Notes: a model not told the origin generated them from the letters alone. A stretch of DNA of 64,000 nt from Shewanella mangrovi (GCF_000753795.1 NZ_JPEO01000004.1:186001-250000), one strand, 5' to 3'; counted from the first letter of the stretch, positions 18,978 through 27,964 are shown. Numbers and translations: made by a program.

Positions 18978-19006
18978 ACATCATCAATATCAATGATTGA
19001 TGATGT
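18978..19006. promoter_or_regulatory. Operator-like palindrome upstream of the GH3 gene
   Basis: Perfect 11-base arms ACATCATCAAT (18978-18988) and ATTGATGATGT (18996-19006) with a 7-base centre, 83 bases upstream of the GH3 start. It is a likely repressor or activator site. No regulator gene is adjacent. Confidence 0.5.
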
Positions 19007-19584
19007 AGTGCCACTGTAGCACGTTATTTTGGTGAGCAGGCCAATCCAATAAACAGTTACAAATTCCTACGGTAACAATTGCCATTTTGTTTCAAAGCGC
19101 GCTATTTACTGCTGCACTTGGCTATAGATTGGCACTGACGGAGGCAAAATCATGGGATAAAGTGATGCAGTAATTCAAATTCAACTCGCTGAATATCTAG
19201 AGTTTTTGTCCTAATTTTTATCGACGCACTTCACGTCATTCTAATATTCGCTATTCCGTTCACAATTTTTTAATAAAACTCCTCCCTGTGTATTAGCCAT
19301 TGGTCTAGAAGTGACCCATTTCGCGGTTTGGCTTTGGAAAAAGGCGCCTAATGCAGCCACACTTGAGGTGGCAGATAAGTGCGCATCTAAGTTATTGATG
19401 CGATATGGCATTTGTATCGATTTACGCCGTTTAAACGGTACGAGATGACAGGATTTTCCGAACAAAGGGCGAGTGAAATGCCATGTTGCCACAATGTCTG
19501 TGCCGTGGGGGCGCAGACAAACTCACAAAACGGGCAATATTTCTTATGTTCTTAAGCCAATTGGGGTTGGCATTCGGAGGATAT
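19007..19584. other. Gene-free stretch between GH3 and the first lipoprotein
   Basis: No convincing gene. A plus-strand frame from about 19300 to 19448 reads protein-like (VTHFAVWLWKKAPNAATLEV and on to LRRLNGTR, stop) but has no start codon or ribosome site, so it could be the tail of a decayed gene. A minus-strand 83-codon frame at 19241-19492 overlaps it and has no supporting features. Confidence 0.4.
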
Positions 19585-19995
19585 ATGACATTAGGTAAAG
19601 TTCTGGTTGCAGTTTCACCATTAGTTGTAGCGATGGCGCTTACCGGCTGTGGTAATCAAGTTCAAAACAAGTTTTCTGCAGCCGACATCTGCAGAGCAAG
19701 TATGGCGACAGCCCTGCAACAAGATATTTCTACCATTGATGTGGTCGATAAAAGTGGCAAGTTAATCTATGTGTCTTACACCAATCACGATGATTGGAGT
19801 CGCGATCTGTATCGCTGCAAGTTGGATGGCAACCACGTGTTGTGGGCGCCAAACAAAGGCGATTGGCAGAACCAAAACCAAGGCCAAATCTCTTTTGCGT
19901 CTGCAGTTAACCAGCTGACCATCACTGAAGCAAGTGATAAAGGTGAGCTGACCAATCAATATAAATTATCAGAAATCAGGGGTTCTCAATCTTAA
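19585..19995 (+). CDS. Small lipoprotein, paralogue of the 21420-21857 protein
   Basis: 136 residues from the ATG at 19585, just after GGAGG (19576-19580). A signal peptide ends in the lipobox LTGC near residue 22. The mature part shares with the 21420 gene the motifs AADICRASMATAL, a Y-x-N-x-DDW motif, R-D-x-YRCKLDG and HVLWAPNKG. No catalytic motif is recognisable. The conserved Cys pair in ICRAS and YRCKL may form a disulfide. Function unknown. Confidence 0.85.
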   Translation: MTLGKVLVAVSPLVVAMALTGCGNQVQNKFSAADICRASMATALQQDISTIDVVDKSGKLIYVSYTNHDDWSRDLYRCKLDGNHVLWAPNKGDWQNQNQGQISFASAVNQLTITEASDKGELTNQYKLSEIRGSQS

Positions 19996-20030
19996 TGATT
20001 GACGGCCCATGCGCAGATAGATGACGTGTT

Positions 20031-20064
20031 AAAGGTGCACTTATGAGTGCACCTTTAATTTTTT
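20031..20064 (+). terminator. Terminator after the first lipoprotein gene
   Basis: Ten-base perfect stem AAAGGTGCAC (20031-20040) and GTGCACCTTT (20047-20056), a 6-base loop, then AATTTTTTG. Confidence 0.85.
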
Positions 20065-20093
20065 GCGCGCGCGAAGTTAGCGCCGTCTGCGAA

Positions 20094-20330
20094 TTACGTT
20101 TGCTGGTGGGCAGCAATCGATTCGGTCAATGCTTTCACCTGAGCCTCGCATTGCGCCTTTTTTGTCCCCTTTCATTGTCCGGACAACGCTTAGCAGCAGG
20201 ATTTTCGTCAACAGCAAATCTAGCGGAATAGGCGGCGATAGTGACCGTAGTACTGACGACACACGCTTGTCCTTCACAGGCGGTTGGCCTGATCATCTCC
20301 CGGCAGTCGCTAAGGGTGACAACTACCAGC
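20094..20330 (-). pseudogene. Possible decayed gene for a small exported Cys-containing protein
   Basis: Two adjoining minus-strand frames read like one protein broken at a run of six A (plus-strand TTTTTT near 20158). The upstream frame (about 20330 to 20160) has a hydrophobic start (LLALVVVTLSDC) and CEGQACVVSTTVTI. The downstream frame (to TAA at 20094) has KKAQCEAQVKALTESIAAHQQ. The upstream frame has no start codon before a TGA. It may be a frameshifted pseudogene or chance. No gene is credible elsewhere in 20065-20480. Confidence 0.3.
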
Positions 20331-20480
20331 GCTAAAAGGCGTCATCGTTCCACGATGTTTCGCCGTTTCCTTGGCGGTGCTGGCATCGTGGCAGTTATTG
20401 CTCGGCCTGTCTTTGTACCGTTCGCCTGATGACAAAACCCCGCTTTATTGCGTATAATTTAGGCTGTTTCGGGAGGACAT

Positions 20481-20639
20481 ATGACATCGAACGCTATGGC
20501 AAAAACACCACAAGATAAGCCAAAATTTACGCCGAAGATGGAAAACTATAAAACGAGTCTGACGTATGAAGGGTTAGCGCTTAAAAAGGCCGATGAAAAC
20601 CTATCAATCGCGGAGCTAAAGCGGAAATATGCGAGATAA
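20481..20639 (+). CDS. Fic antitoxin (YhfG/VbhA-like), 52 aa
   Basis: A short gene with GGGAGGAC directly before the ATG at 20481 and a TATAAT -10-like box at 20453-20458. The central SLTYEG fits the [S/T]xxx[E/D][G/N] inhibitory motif that class I Fic antitoxins insert into the Fic active site. The C-terminal helix LSIAELKRKYAR resembles the YhfG/VbhA type. It overlaps the fic start by 11 bases, as in known antitoxin-fic pairs. Its product should block AMP transfer by the downstream protein. Confidence 0.82.
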   Translation: MTSNAMAKTPQDKPKFTPKMENYKTSLTYEGLALKKADENLSIAELKRKYAR

Positions 20640-21228
20640 GTACGGGGTAGCTCAAGACAAATATTGTTATCCCGGTACTGATGTACTGATCAATCTGCTG
20701 CATATTCGTGACGCGGAAGTTCTCGCCGAAGCGGAGGCGGCATTCACCGCCGAGCGTTACCGTTGCTACCAAGCGCCAGAACGCCATATCAATGACTTTA
20801 CCTTTCACCATTTACGCGAACTGCACCGCTATCTGTTTCAGGATATCTATCTGTGGGCGGGTGAGATCCGCGACGTCGATATCGCCAAAGGCAGTACCCG
20901 TTTTTGTCACTGCGACCGCATTCAGCCGGAAGCGGAAAAGTTGTTTGCACAAATCCCGTCGTTGACCACGCTTAGCTATTCTTCAACCCTGTTTGAAGCT
21001 GTGGCCGATCTCTATTGTGAGATCAATTTGCTGCACCCGTTTCGTGAGGGTAACGGCCGCGCCCAGCGCTTCTTTTTTGAAGAGTTGTTGTTTTGTTTGG
21101 GCTTCGACGTGCATTGGCCGCACATCACCAAAGAGCAGTGGGTGGAGGCGAATATTGCTGGGGTACATCTGGACCTTGGGCCGCTGATTGATATTTTTGA
21201 GCAGAGCATTACCCCACTCGATAACTAG
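20629..21228 (+). CDS. fic: Fic domain AMP-transferase toxin (class I)
   Basis: 199 residues. The core motif HPFREGNGRAQR (from H136) matches the canonical HxFx(D/E)GNGRxxR with catalytic His and phosphate-binding loop intact. The preceding flap (GSTRFCHCDRIQPEAEKLF) and LYCEINLLHPF helix are typical. Fic enzymes transfer AMP from ATP to target proteins, as shown for DNA gyrase/topoisomerase IV with FicTA modules. There is no intrinsic inhibitory helix, so control must come from the overlapping antitoxin. Confidence 0.93.
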   Translation: MRDKYGVAQDKYCYPGTDVLINLLHIRDAEVLAEAEAAFTAERYRCYQAPERHINDFTFHHLRELHRYLFQDIYLWAGEIRDVDIAKGSTRFCHCDRIQPEAEKLFAQIPSLTTLSYSSTLFEAVADLYCEINLLHPFREGNGRAQRFFFEELLFCLGFDVHWPHITKEQWVEANIAGVHLDLGPLIDIFEQSITPLDN

Positions 21229-21419
21229 CCTTCTATTAAAAATAATTTAAATTCAATATGTTATTTATTTTGTCTGTAACATTAACAAAAATGCATGTTG
21301 TGATGGTTTATTTTTTATCCTTGAAGGCACACACTGAAACCTCGTTTTATTTTCTGCAGTGAAGTTGTCTGCCCCCATTATCCATTAAGCGCTTCATTGC
21401 TGTAGCTAGTGGAGGATGC

Positions 21420-21857
21420 ATGGCTATTCGAACTTCAGTATTAACTCTCTCACCCGTTTTATTCACCATGTTGTTGGCAGGATGCGGCGACAGTGTGAAA
21501 GGACAATTCACCGATGCGGAAATCTGCCGCGCCAGTGTCGCAACGGCACTGAATAAAGCCCCTAAGCTGTTTAATGTGGAAGATGTGAATGGCAAGGTGG
21601 TGTATTTAACCCACTATGAGAACGATGATTGGCAGCGCGATATTTACCGCTGCAAATTAGAGGGAACAAAAGTGTTGTGGGCCACCGAAAAAGGCCCGTG
21701 GAAAAATACCCCCGCGGACAACACCCTGACATTCGCGGCCAATGACGACAAACTTACCATTATGAACACTGACGCCGATGGTCAGCAGACGGATAAACAT
21801 TTTAAATTTGACCAGTTAAAAGTCGATACACCGACCATTCAGGGGTTAAAAGGCTAA
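21420..21857 (+). CDS. Small lipoprotein, paralogue of the 19585-19995 protein
   Basis: 145 residues; GTGGAGGATGC precedes the ATG. The lipobox LLAGC lies near residue 21. The mature sequence repeats the family pattern: DAEICRASVATAL, Y-x-N-x-DDW, R-D-x-YRCKLEG, KVLWATEKGPW. The two paralogues frame the Fic locus and probably arose by tandem duplication before or around its insertion. The 180 bases upstream are AT-rich and could hold its promoter. Function unknown. Confidence 0.87.
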   Translation: MAIRTSVLTLSPVLFTMLLAGCGDSVKGQFTDAEICRASVATALNKAPKLFNVEDVNGKVVYLTHYENDDWQRDIYRCKLEGTKVLWATEKGPWKNTPADNTLTFAANDDKLTIMNTDADGQQTDKHFKFDQLKVDTPTIQGLKG

Positions 21858-22091
21858 CCCGGCGCAGAGTTATCACGGCTGATTTAGCACTCAGCGTGCT
21901 AAGTCGCTGTGGTGGCAAAATGGATTTTGTCAGTTATTGTCTCCAAAAACGGAATCTCGTGATTGGCGCAAATCTCTCGTTCAATCTCCAGTAAACCTTC
22001 GCATTTGCTTAATAGTCATCAATGCACATCCCTTCTCGTTAGCGATTTTTAAATGAGTGACTGCTGATGCTTCTTGCTGGCTAAAGCAGAT

Positions 22092-22107
22092 TGTTGGGTG
22101 TCCGACA
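22092..22107. promoter_or_regulatory. NifA upstream activator site 1 for nifU
   Basis: Exact TGT-N10-ACA (22092-22094, 22105-22107), about 150 bases upstream of the nifU -24/-12 element, in the otherwise gene-free 21858-22355 gap. Confidence 0.65.
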
Positions 22108-22126
22108 AAGTGACAACCAACAAAAT

Positions 22127-22142
22127 TGTCTGCTTTGGTACA
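22127..22142. promoter_or_regulatory. NifA upstream activator site 2 for nifU
   Basis: Exact TGT-N10-ACA (22127-22129, 22140-22142), about 115 bases upstream of the promoter and 35 bases from site 1. Confidence 0.75.
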
Positions 22143-22256
22143 AAATCGCGACAAGCATGATTTATCGCGCAATTCCTTCATTGGCATAGGCCAAAAACTT
22201 TGACGAATATCGCATTTATTCAATCAGTTATCAAAATGTAAATAAATTACAGCGGC

Positions 22257-22272
22257 TGGTGCGCCATTTGCA
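22257..22272 (+). promoter_or_regulatory. Sigma-54 promoter of nifUSVWZM
   Basis: TGGTGC-N5-TTGCA with GG at 22258-22259 and GC at 22270-22271. It predicts a leader of about 73 bases before nifU. Confidence 0.85.
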
Positions 22273-22355
22273 CTGACCCCTAGACCAATGACAAATCGGC
22301 ACAGCTTGTCAGCGACAAGCGTATAGCACCGTCAAACAGGTTAGGGAGTCAACAT

Positions 22356-23327
22356 ATGTGGGATTATTCAGAGAAAGTGAAGCAGCATTTCTTCAATCCG
22401 AAGAACGCTAAATTGGTGAGCGACGCCAACGCACGCGGCGATGTGGGCTCCATCAGTTGCGGTGATGCACTCAGCCTGAGCCTCAAAGTGAACCCTGATA
22501 CTGAAATCATCGAAGATGCCGGTTTTCAAACGTTCGGTTGTGGCAGTGCCATCGCTTCATCATCAGCACTGACCGAAATCATTATCGGTAAGACGATCGA
22601 TGATGCCCTGAAAGTCACCAACCAAGAGATCGCCGATTACCTCGACGGCCTGCCTCCAGAAAAAATGCACTGTTCCGTGATGGGCATGGAAGCATTGCAC
22701 GCTGCGGTGGCTAACTATCGCGGTGAAGTGCTGGAAGACGACCATGAAGAGGGTGAGCTGATCTGTAAATGCTTTGCCATCGATGACTTGATGATCAAAC
22801 GCGTCGTCAAAGCCAACGGCCTGCAAAGTCTCGAAGAAGTGGTCAACTACACCAAAGCGGGTGGGGCTTGTACCTCCTGTCACGAAAAAATCGAGTGGGT
22901 GCTGGATGAAGCGCTCGCAGAGATGGCGGAAGCTGGCATTGATGTTGCGGCTGTCGCCAAAGCTAAGGCTAAAGTGGCTGCTCCACAACCTGAGATTGCA
23001 GCCAGCAGTAAGCCTCAGGCGGTCACTGAGAGCAGCAGCGAAGATGATGCTGAGCTGGCGAAGCGCAAGGCGATTATTGAGCAAGTGATTGATGAAGTGC
23101 GCCCAGCGGTTCACGCCGATGGCGGCGATATTCATCTGGTGGATGTGGAAGATCATCTGGTGTTTGTCAGCATGTCGGGTAACTGCTCTGGCTGTGGTCT
23201 CTCCGGTCTGACGTTGGCCAATCTCGAAATCAAAATTTCTGATGCATTGGGCGAAACCGTCACCGTCTTTCCGCTGCAACCAAGCTATGACGAAGCTGAG
23301 AAAAAGGAGGCCACTTATGATCTATGA
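22356..23327 (+). CDS. nifU: Fe-S cluster scaffold NifU (three-domain)
   Basis: 323 residues with full NifU architecture: an IscU-like N-terminal domain (cysteines in [13 protein letters not shown] and MHCSVMGM), a central [2Fe-2S] domain (CKC...ACTSCH, residues 138-175), an Ala/Lys-rich linker, and a C-terminal Nfu domain with [11 protein letters not shown]. It receives sulfur from NifS and supplies clusters to NifH and NifB. The stop overlaps nifS by 11 bases. Confidence 0.98.
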   Translation: MWDYSEKVKQHFFNPKNAKLVSDANARGDVGSISCGDALSLSLKVNPDTEIIEDAGFQTFGCGSAIASSSALTEIIIGKTIDDALKVTNQEIADYLDGLPPEKMHCSVMGMEALHAAVANYRGEVLEDDHEEGELICKCFAIDDLMIKRVVKANGLQSLEEVVNYTKAGGACTSCHEKIEWVLDEALAEMAEAGIDVAAVAKAKAKVAAPQPEIAASSKPQAVTESSSEDDAELAKRKAIIEQVIDEVRPAVHADGGDIHLVDVEDHLVFVSMSGNCSGCGLSGLTLANLEIKISDALGETVTVFPLQPSYDEAEKKEATYDL

Positions 23328-24555
23328 AGCCGTGAAAACTGAGTCGCTGCCGAAAACCGTTTATTTGGACAACAACGCCACCACTCGGATTGACCCGCAA
23401 GTGCTGGAAACCATGTTGCCATTTCTCAGCGACTACTATGGCAATCCGTCATCGATTCATCAGCTAGGCGCCACCGTCGGCCACGCAATGGCGAAGGCGC
23501 GTGAACAAGTACAGCTGTTGATGGGCGCAGAGCATGCGTCGGAAGTGGTGTTTACCTCCTGTGCGACAGAGGCAACCGCGACGGCGATTATGTCGGCGGT
23601 GGAAGCCATGCCCGATCGCAAAGAGATCATTACCTCAGTGGTCGAGCATCCCGCCACACTGCAGTTGTGTCAGCACTTGGAGCGTAAAGGCTATAAGGTG
23701 CACTGGATTGGCGTTGATAATAAAGGTCGTTTGGACATTGATGCGTTTCGCGCAGCGCTCAGCGAGCAAGTCGCGGTGGTGTCAATCATGTGGGCCAACA
23801 ACGAAACTGGCACGCTGTTTCCGGTGGAAAAACTGGCCAAACTGGCGAAATCTGTCGGCGCCCAGATGCATGTCGACGCCGTGCAGGTGGCCGGGAAATA
23901 CCCTATTAATGTGCAGCACACCGATATCGACATGATGTCGATTTCTGGCCATAAGTTTCATGCGCCGAAAGGTGTCGGTGCTTTGTATCTGCGCCGTGGT
24001 ACGCGTTTTCGGCCACTGCTACGCGGTGGTCATCAGGAACGCGGACGCCGCGCCGGTACCGAAAATGCGGCGTCGATTATCGGGCTCGGTATGGCATCGG
24101 AAATTGCCTATCACGCAATGGCTGGTGAAACTGCGCGGCAATCTATGATGCGTGATCGGCTGGAACAAGGTTTGTTGGCGCGTATTCCCAGCTGTTTTGT
24201 TACGGGCAATCCACAAGAACGCGTAGCGAACACCACTAACATTGCCTTTGAATATATCGAAGGTGAGGCGCTGCTGCTGATGCTTAACCAAGTCGGCGTT
24301 GCCTGTTCATCGGGGTCAGCCTGTACCTCGGGCTCGCTCGAACCTTCACACGTGATGAAGGCGATGAACATTCCGTTCACTGCGGCCCACGGTACGCTGC
24401 GCTTCTCGCTGTCACGCTTTACGACCGATGATGATATTGATGCGGTACTGGCCGAACTGCCCGCTATTGTGGCGCGGCTGCGTATGTTATCGCCATATTG
24501 GGATAACGACGCCAACTGCGGTTCCAGCGAAATGTTTGCCCCGGCCTACGCCTAG
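23317..24555 (+). CDS. nifS: Cysteine desulfurase NifS
   Basis: 412 residues from the ATG at 23317, 7 bases after AAGGAGG; a longer frame from 23242 lies inside nifU. Class V PLP aminotransferase fold with [22 protein letters not shown] (PLP lysine) and catalytic cysteine loop [10 protein letters not shown]. It releases sulfane sulfur from L-cysteine for NifU. Confidence 0.98.
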   Translation: MIYEAVKTESLPKTVYLDNNATTRIDPQVLETMLPFLSDYYGNPSSIHQLGATVGHAMAKAREQVQLLMGAEHASEVVFTSCATEATATAIMSAVEAMPDRKEIITSVVEHPATLQLCQHLERKGYKVHWIGVDNKGRLDIDAFRAALSEQVAVVSIMWANNETGTLFPVEKLAKLAKSVGAQMHVDAVQVAGKYPINVQHTDIDMMSISGHKFHAPKGVGALYLRRGTRFRPLLRGGHQERGRRAGTENAASIIGLGMASEIAYHAMAGETARQSMMRDRLEQGLLARIPSCFVTGNPQERVANTTNIAFEYIEGEALLLMLNQVGVACSSGSACTSGSLEPSHVMKAMNIPFTAAHGTLRFSLSRFTTDDDIDAVLAELPAIVARLRMLSPYWDNDANCGSSEMFAPAYA

Positions 24556-24594
24556 GCGGCCAATGATTCAGGTAGCAAGAAAGAGGTGGCCGGC

Positions 24595-25773
24595 ATGAAT
24601 AAGCGACCCTTTGTCCGCGTTAACGACACGACACTACGCGATGGTGAGCAAACCCCCGGCGTGGCGTTTACCACCGAGGAAAAAGTGCGGTTGGCGTTGA
24701 TGATGCAAGCTGCGGGCGTCCCCGAGCTGGAAATCGGTATTCCGGCAATGGGTGCGCAAGAGCAGCATAGCATACAGGCGATTACCGCCGCGCTGCGTGC
24801 TAGTCAGCTCAATAGCACGGAGACGATGGCGTGGTGCCGCATGACTGAGTTCGATATCAGTCAGGCGCTCAACCTCGGTCTAGATTGGGTGGATTTGTCC
24901 ACACCTGTGTCGCGGCAACAGATCCGCAGCAAACTCAACAGCACGCCCGAACACGTATTAGCCCGTACCGACCGCTTGGTGAAACAAGCGCTCGATTTTG
25001 GTTTTAAGGTCTGCGTCGGCATGGAAGATGCGTCCCGTGCCGATATGGATCTCTTGTTGTCTGTGGCCGAGGTGGCCGAGCGTGCAGGGGCTAGCCGTAT
25101 TCGTTTTGCCGATACGCTCGGCATTCTGGAGCCATTTAAAACGCAACAGATGATCGGCGAGCTGCGTCGTCATAGCGAGCTCGAGATTGAGATGCATGCC
25201 CACAATGATCTGGGGCTGGCAACCGCTAACACCTTAGCCGCAATTGATGCTGGCGCTACCTCCATTAATACCACCGCCAATGGCCTTGGCGAGCGTGCGG
25301 GCAATGCACCGCTGGAAGAAGTGGTGGTCGCACTCAATGTGCTTAGCAAAGCGGACACTGGCATTGATTTGCTGCAACTGCCACTGATTTGTCAATACGC
25401 GCTGCAAGCCTCCGGACGTCAAGTGTCGCTGCAAAAAGCGATTATCGGTGCCGGCGTCTTTACCCATGAATCTGGCATCCATATCGACGGCTTACTCAAA
25501 GACATCAATAACTACCAAGGCTTTTCGCCGTCGTTAGTGGGACGCGAGCATACGCTGGTGTTGGGCAAACATTCAGGTATCAGCGCCATCAGCACTGTGT
25601 ATCGCAACCTCGGTATCGAACTCGATGAACAGCAATGCCAACTGCTGCGCGCAACATTGCGGCAGTGGTCGGAAACACACAAATGTAGTCCGGATGAGGT
25701 CGCGCTGCGGGCACTAGCGCAATCGGTCGCCATCATCAATTGCCCAGTAGGAGAAGATTATGGAAGCAACTGA
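24595..25773 (+). CDS. nifV: Homocitrate synthase NifV
   Basis: 392 residues from the ATG at 24595 with AAGAGGTGG upstream. Family marks are NDTTLRDGEQTPGVAF, MEDASRAD, EMHAHNDLGLATANT, NTTANGLGERAGNAPLEE and FTHESGIHIDG. It condenses acetyl-CoA and 2-oxoglutarate to R-homocitrate, the organic ligand of FeMo-co. The 3' end overlaps nifW by 14 bases. Confidence 0.97.
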   Translation: MNKRPFVRVNDTTLRDGEQTPGVAFTTEEKVRLALMMQAAGVPELEIGIPAMGAQEQHSIQAITAALRASQLNSTETMAWCRMTEFDISQALNLGLDWVDLSTPVSRQQIRSKLNSTPEHVLARTDRLVKQALDFGFKVCVGMEDASRADMDLLLSVAEVAERAGASRIRFADTLGILEPFKTQQMIGELRRHSELEIEMHAHNDLGLATANTLAAIDAGATSINTTANGLGERAGNAPLEEVVVALNVLSKADTGIDLLQLPLICQYALQASGRQVSLQKAIIGAGVFTHESGIHIDGLLKDINNYQGFSPSLVGREHTLVLGKHSGISAISTVYRNLGIELDEQQCQLLRATLRQWSETHKCSPDEVALRALAQSVAIINCPVGEDYGSN

Positions 25774-26035
25774 TACAGACGTACTGCCGGAGCATCTGCA
25801 AACCGCAGAAGATTTTCTCGACTTCTTTAAGGTGAAGTATGACCCGGAAGTGGTGCAAACCAAACGGGTGCAGCTGCTGCGCTTATATCACGGTGTATTG
25901 GAGCGTTACGATCCACCGTTGACGCTAGAGCATTATCGGAAAGCGGTGCGGATTGCCTATGGCAGCATCAAGCTTGGCCAGGAATTGGCGTTTGCCGATA
26001 TGGGGTGTGGCACGTGTAGCGGTTGTGATGTGTAG
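25760..26035 (+). CDS. nifW: Nitrogenase-protective protein NifW with cysteine-rich tail
   Basis: 91 residues. TAEDFLDFFKVKYDPEVVQTKR and LYHGVLERYDPP match the NifW N-terminal helix pattern, and the position nifV-W-Z-M agrees. The C-terminus ends GCGTCSGCDV, a C-x2-C-x2-C motif that I do not associate with NifW of Klebsiella. NifW is thought to protect or help mature MoFe protein under oxygen. Confidence 0.85.
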   Translation: MEATDTDVLPEHLQTAEDFLDFFKVKYDPEVVQTKRVQLLRLYHGVLERYDPPLTLEHYRKAVRIAYGSIKLGQELAFADMGCGTCSGCDV

Positions 26036-26053
26036 TTAACGCGAGGCACGCAG

Positions 26054-26560
26054 ATGGATGAGCTTATGTTCAACGAAGATGTCCGTTTTGCACCCGGTGC
26101 AGAAGTGCGGGTGGTGCGCAATGTGCGCAACGATGGCAGCTTTTTCGGCATCGAAAAAGGTGAGCTGATTGTTGCTGAAGGTGACATTGGCATTGTGCGT
26201 AAACATGGTTGGTTTCTGCAAGACCAGATCATCTATGACGTGTTTTTTCCGGAAACCGGCCAGTTGGTGGGCTTGCGCGATGCCGAAGTGATTGATGCCA
26301 GTTTACCGTTCACCCCTTGTCGTTTCCGTATGTTGGATTTTGCGCAATTAACCCTGTCGTTGGCCAGCCAAGGTGAGCTGCTGGCGCGCAAAGGCGACCG
26401 GGTGCAGGTGACCTGGATTGATCGCGATCTTACTAGCGGTGAGTTGAGTTTCACCATCAAGGTTGCCGACAACGAAGTACAAGTGCCTGCTCGGGCGCTG
26501 GAAGATGTTCCACCAGAAGAAGAGGGAAGTCGATGGAGACGCAAAAGCGCCGCTATTTGA
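26054..26560 (+). CDS. nifZ: NifZ, P-cluster maturation protein
   Basis: 168 residues. The first half has the NifZ pattern ARVVRNVRNDG-like strand, G-x-L-x-x-G-D-x-G-x-V (ELIVAEGDIGIVRKHGWF) and YDVFFPETGQLVGLRDAEVI. It is a chaperone for formation of the second P-cluster in NifDK. The C-terminal tail overlaps nifM by 28 bases, which suggests coupling. Confidence 0.92.
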   Translation: MDELMFNEDVRFAPGAEVRVVRNVRNDGSFFGIEKGELIVAEGDIGIVRKHGWFLQDQIIYDVFFPETGQLVGLRDAEVIDASLPFTPCRFRMLDFAQLTLSLASQGELLARKGDRVQVTWIDRDLTSGELSFTIKVADNEVQVPARALEDVPPEEEGSRWRRKSAAI

Positions 26561-27363
26561 CGGCAAAAGTCGCCACAGAGATGTTTAAGCTCAATCCTGA
26601 GTTTTTAGATGCTGAGCAACAACGCCAAGTGACACAACAGGTCGAGCGCTTGCTGCACCTGCAACAGGCGATTATCCACAGCCAGGAAGCGGCGGGTGTG
26701 ACCGTGTCTGCCACGCAACTGAGTCAGGCATGGGATAACTGTTTAGCTCAGTTCGATTGTGAGAGCAGCTTTTTAGCATCGCTGGAAAATCAGGGGCTGC
26801 ATCGTGATGGGCTGCGCTCAGCACTTTACGATGAACTCCTGTGTGAATTAGTGATGGAACGGGTGAGCTGTGATGTGCCGCCGTTAGCCATTGAGCAAGC
26901 GCGGGCGTATTTTGACAGCCATCGACAAGAATTCTCGCGGGCAGCGATTTGGCAACTCAGCCAAATCCTCATTACCGTCAACAATGACTACCCGGAAAAC
27001 CGCCGTAAAGCAGTGCTAAAACGTATTTGTCAGGTGCGCCATCTGGCTCAGACACAAGATTTTGCCAAACTGGCACTGCAATATTCAGAATGTCCAAGTG
27101 CAATGGAGCAAGGCTTTCTCGGTTGGTGTGAGCAGAATAAACTCTACCCCGAAATTGCCGCGGCATTGCCAAGCTTAGCGGCGGAGCAACTCAGCGAGCC
27201 GATAGAAACAGCACTGGGTTTTCACTTGGTGCGTTGGCATCAATACAAACCGGCCAAAGCTGCCAGCTTTGAAGAGGTGTTGCCACTACTAGAGCAGCGC
27301 CATAGTGAGCGCGCCAGAACCTATCTGCAAAAGCAGTGGCTGAATAGTTTGCTGGCACACTAG
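26533..27363 (+). CDS. nifM: NifM, parvulin-type prolyl isomerase for NifH maturation
   Basis: 276 residues. The N-terminal helical domain contains LNPEFLDAEQQRQVTQQVER; the C-terminal parvulin domain runs from about residue 130, with WQLSQILITVN, SECPSAMEQGFLGW and ETALGFHLVRWHQ. It is needed for folding and stability of the Fe protein. It is the last gene of the nifU operon. Confidence 0.95.
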   Translation: METQKRRYLTAKVATEMFKLNPEFLDAEQQRQVTQQVERLLHLQQAIIHSQEAAGVTVSATQLSQAWDNCLAQFDCESSFLASLENQGLHRDGLRSALYDELLCELVMERVSCDVPPLAIEQARAYFDSHRQEFSRAAIWQLSQILITVNNDYPENRRKAVLKRICQVRHLAQTQDFAKLALQYSECPSAMEQGFLGWCEQNKLYPEIAAALPSLAAEQLSEPIETALGFHLVRWHQYKPAKAASFEEVLPLLEQRHSERARTYLQKQWLNSLLAH

Positions 27364-27465
27364 CGCCGTCACTCCTTGGCTATTGGTATCGAAAACCGCT
27401 CGTGCTAGGCTGCGCATCTCGTAACTTGTCATAGTTGGCAGAGCGTTGTAGTAGGAGTGGTGAGT

Positions 27466-27786
27466 TTGAAGTATTGGACCGAAGCGCCGTTTTGGTATCT
27501 GTTGTTGTTCGGGCTATTGATCCCAATTGGGTTACCGCTTTGGTTAAATCAATTCGCCCTGAGTTATTGGCAGCTGATCGCGCTGAATGCACTGCCGTTA
27601 CTGCTTTATCTGCTATTGGCGGTGAGTTACCGCCCCCTCAAACACAATCGCCTGCTGGCATGGCTGGATGATCCTTTTAAACAGCAAACGGACGCGAAAA
27701 AAGCGGGAATGGGCATTGCCATTGCGCTGACGCTTGGTATTGGCGCGCAGTCTATATCCGTTATCGCACTGATGCTATTTTGCTGA
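27466..27786 (+). CDS. Small hydrophobic membrane protein, unknown
   Basis: About 106 residues with three hydrophobic segments (FWYLLLFGLLIPIGLPLWL, LIALNALPLLLYLLLAV and the C-terminal IAIALTLGIGAQSISVIALM). The start is uncertain: AGGAG at 27453-27457 fits a TTG at 27466 best; GTG at 27457 or 27460 is possible. Not a known nif gene; lies 100 bases after nifM. No family recognised. Confidence 0.65.
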   Translation: MKYWTEAPFWYLLLFGLLIPIGLPLWLNQFALSYWQLIALNALPLLLYLLLAVSYRPLKHNRLLAWLDDPFKQQTDAKKAGMGIAIALTLGIGAQSISVIALMLFC

Positions 27787-27964
27787 TGTAAACGTCTTAA
27801 CACTCTCGTTCTCAGTTGCTGTGCTTCCCTAATGGGTTTGTTGCTTTTCATCGAGATAACAACAAGCTGCACCAAGTAAAAGATGGCATAAATGCGGTAC
27901 GCCATGGCAAAACTGCACAAAAATAGTGCTATGGTGTCGCAGTGAGCATTCAAGGAGCGAGACG

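Noticed and set aside
19241..19492. 83-codon minus-strand ORF between GH3 and the first lipoprotein
   Set aside because: No recognisable domain and no ribosome site; the opposite strand looks at least as protein-like.
21981..22223. 80-codon minus-strand ORF upstream of nifU
   Set aside because: It overlaps the two NifA sites of nifU, has no family resemblance and no ribosome site.
22275..22310. CGGCACAGCTTGTCAG as a sigma-54 promoter for nifU
   Set aside because: It has CGGCAC but no GC at the correct -12 position; the motif at 22257-22272 fits fully.
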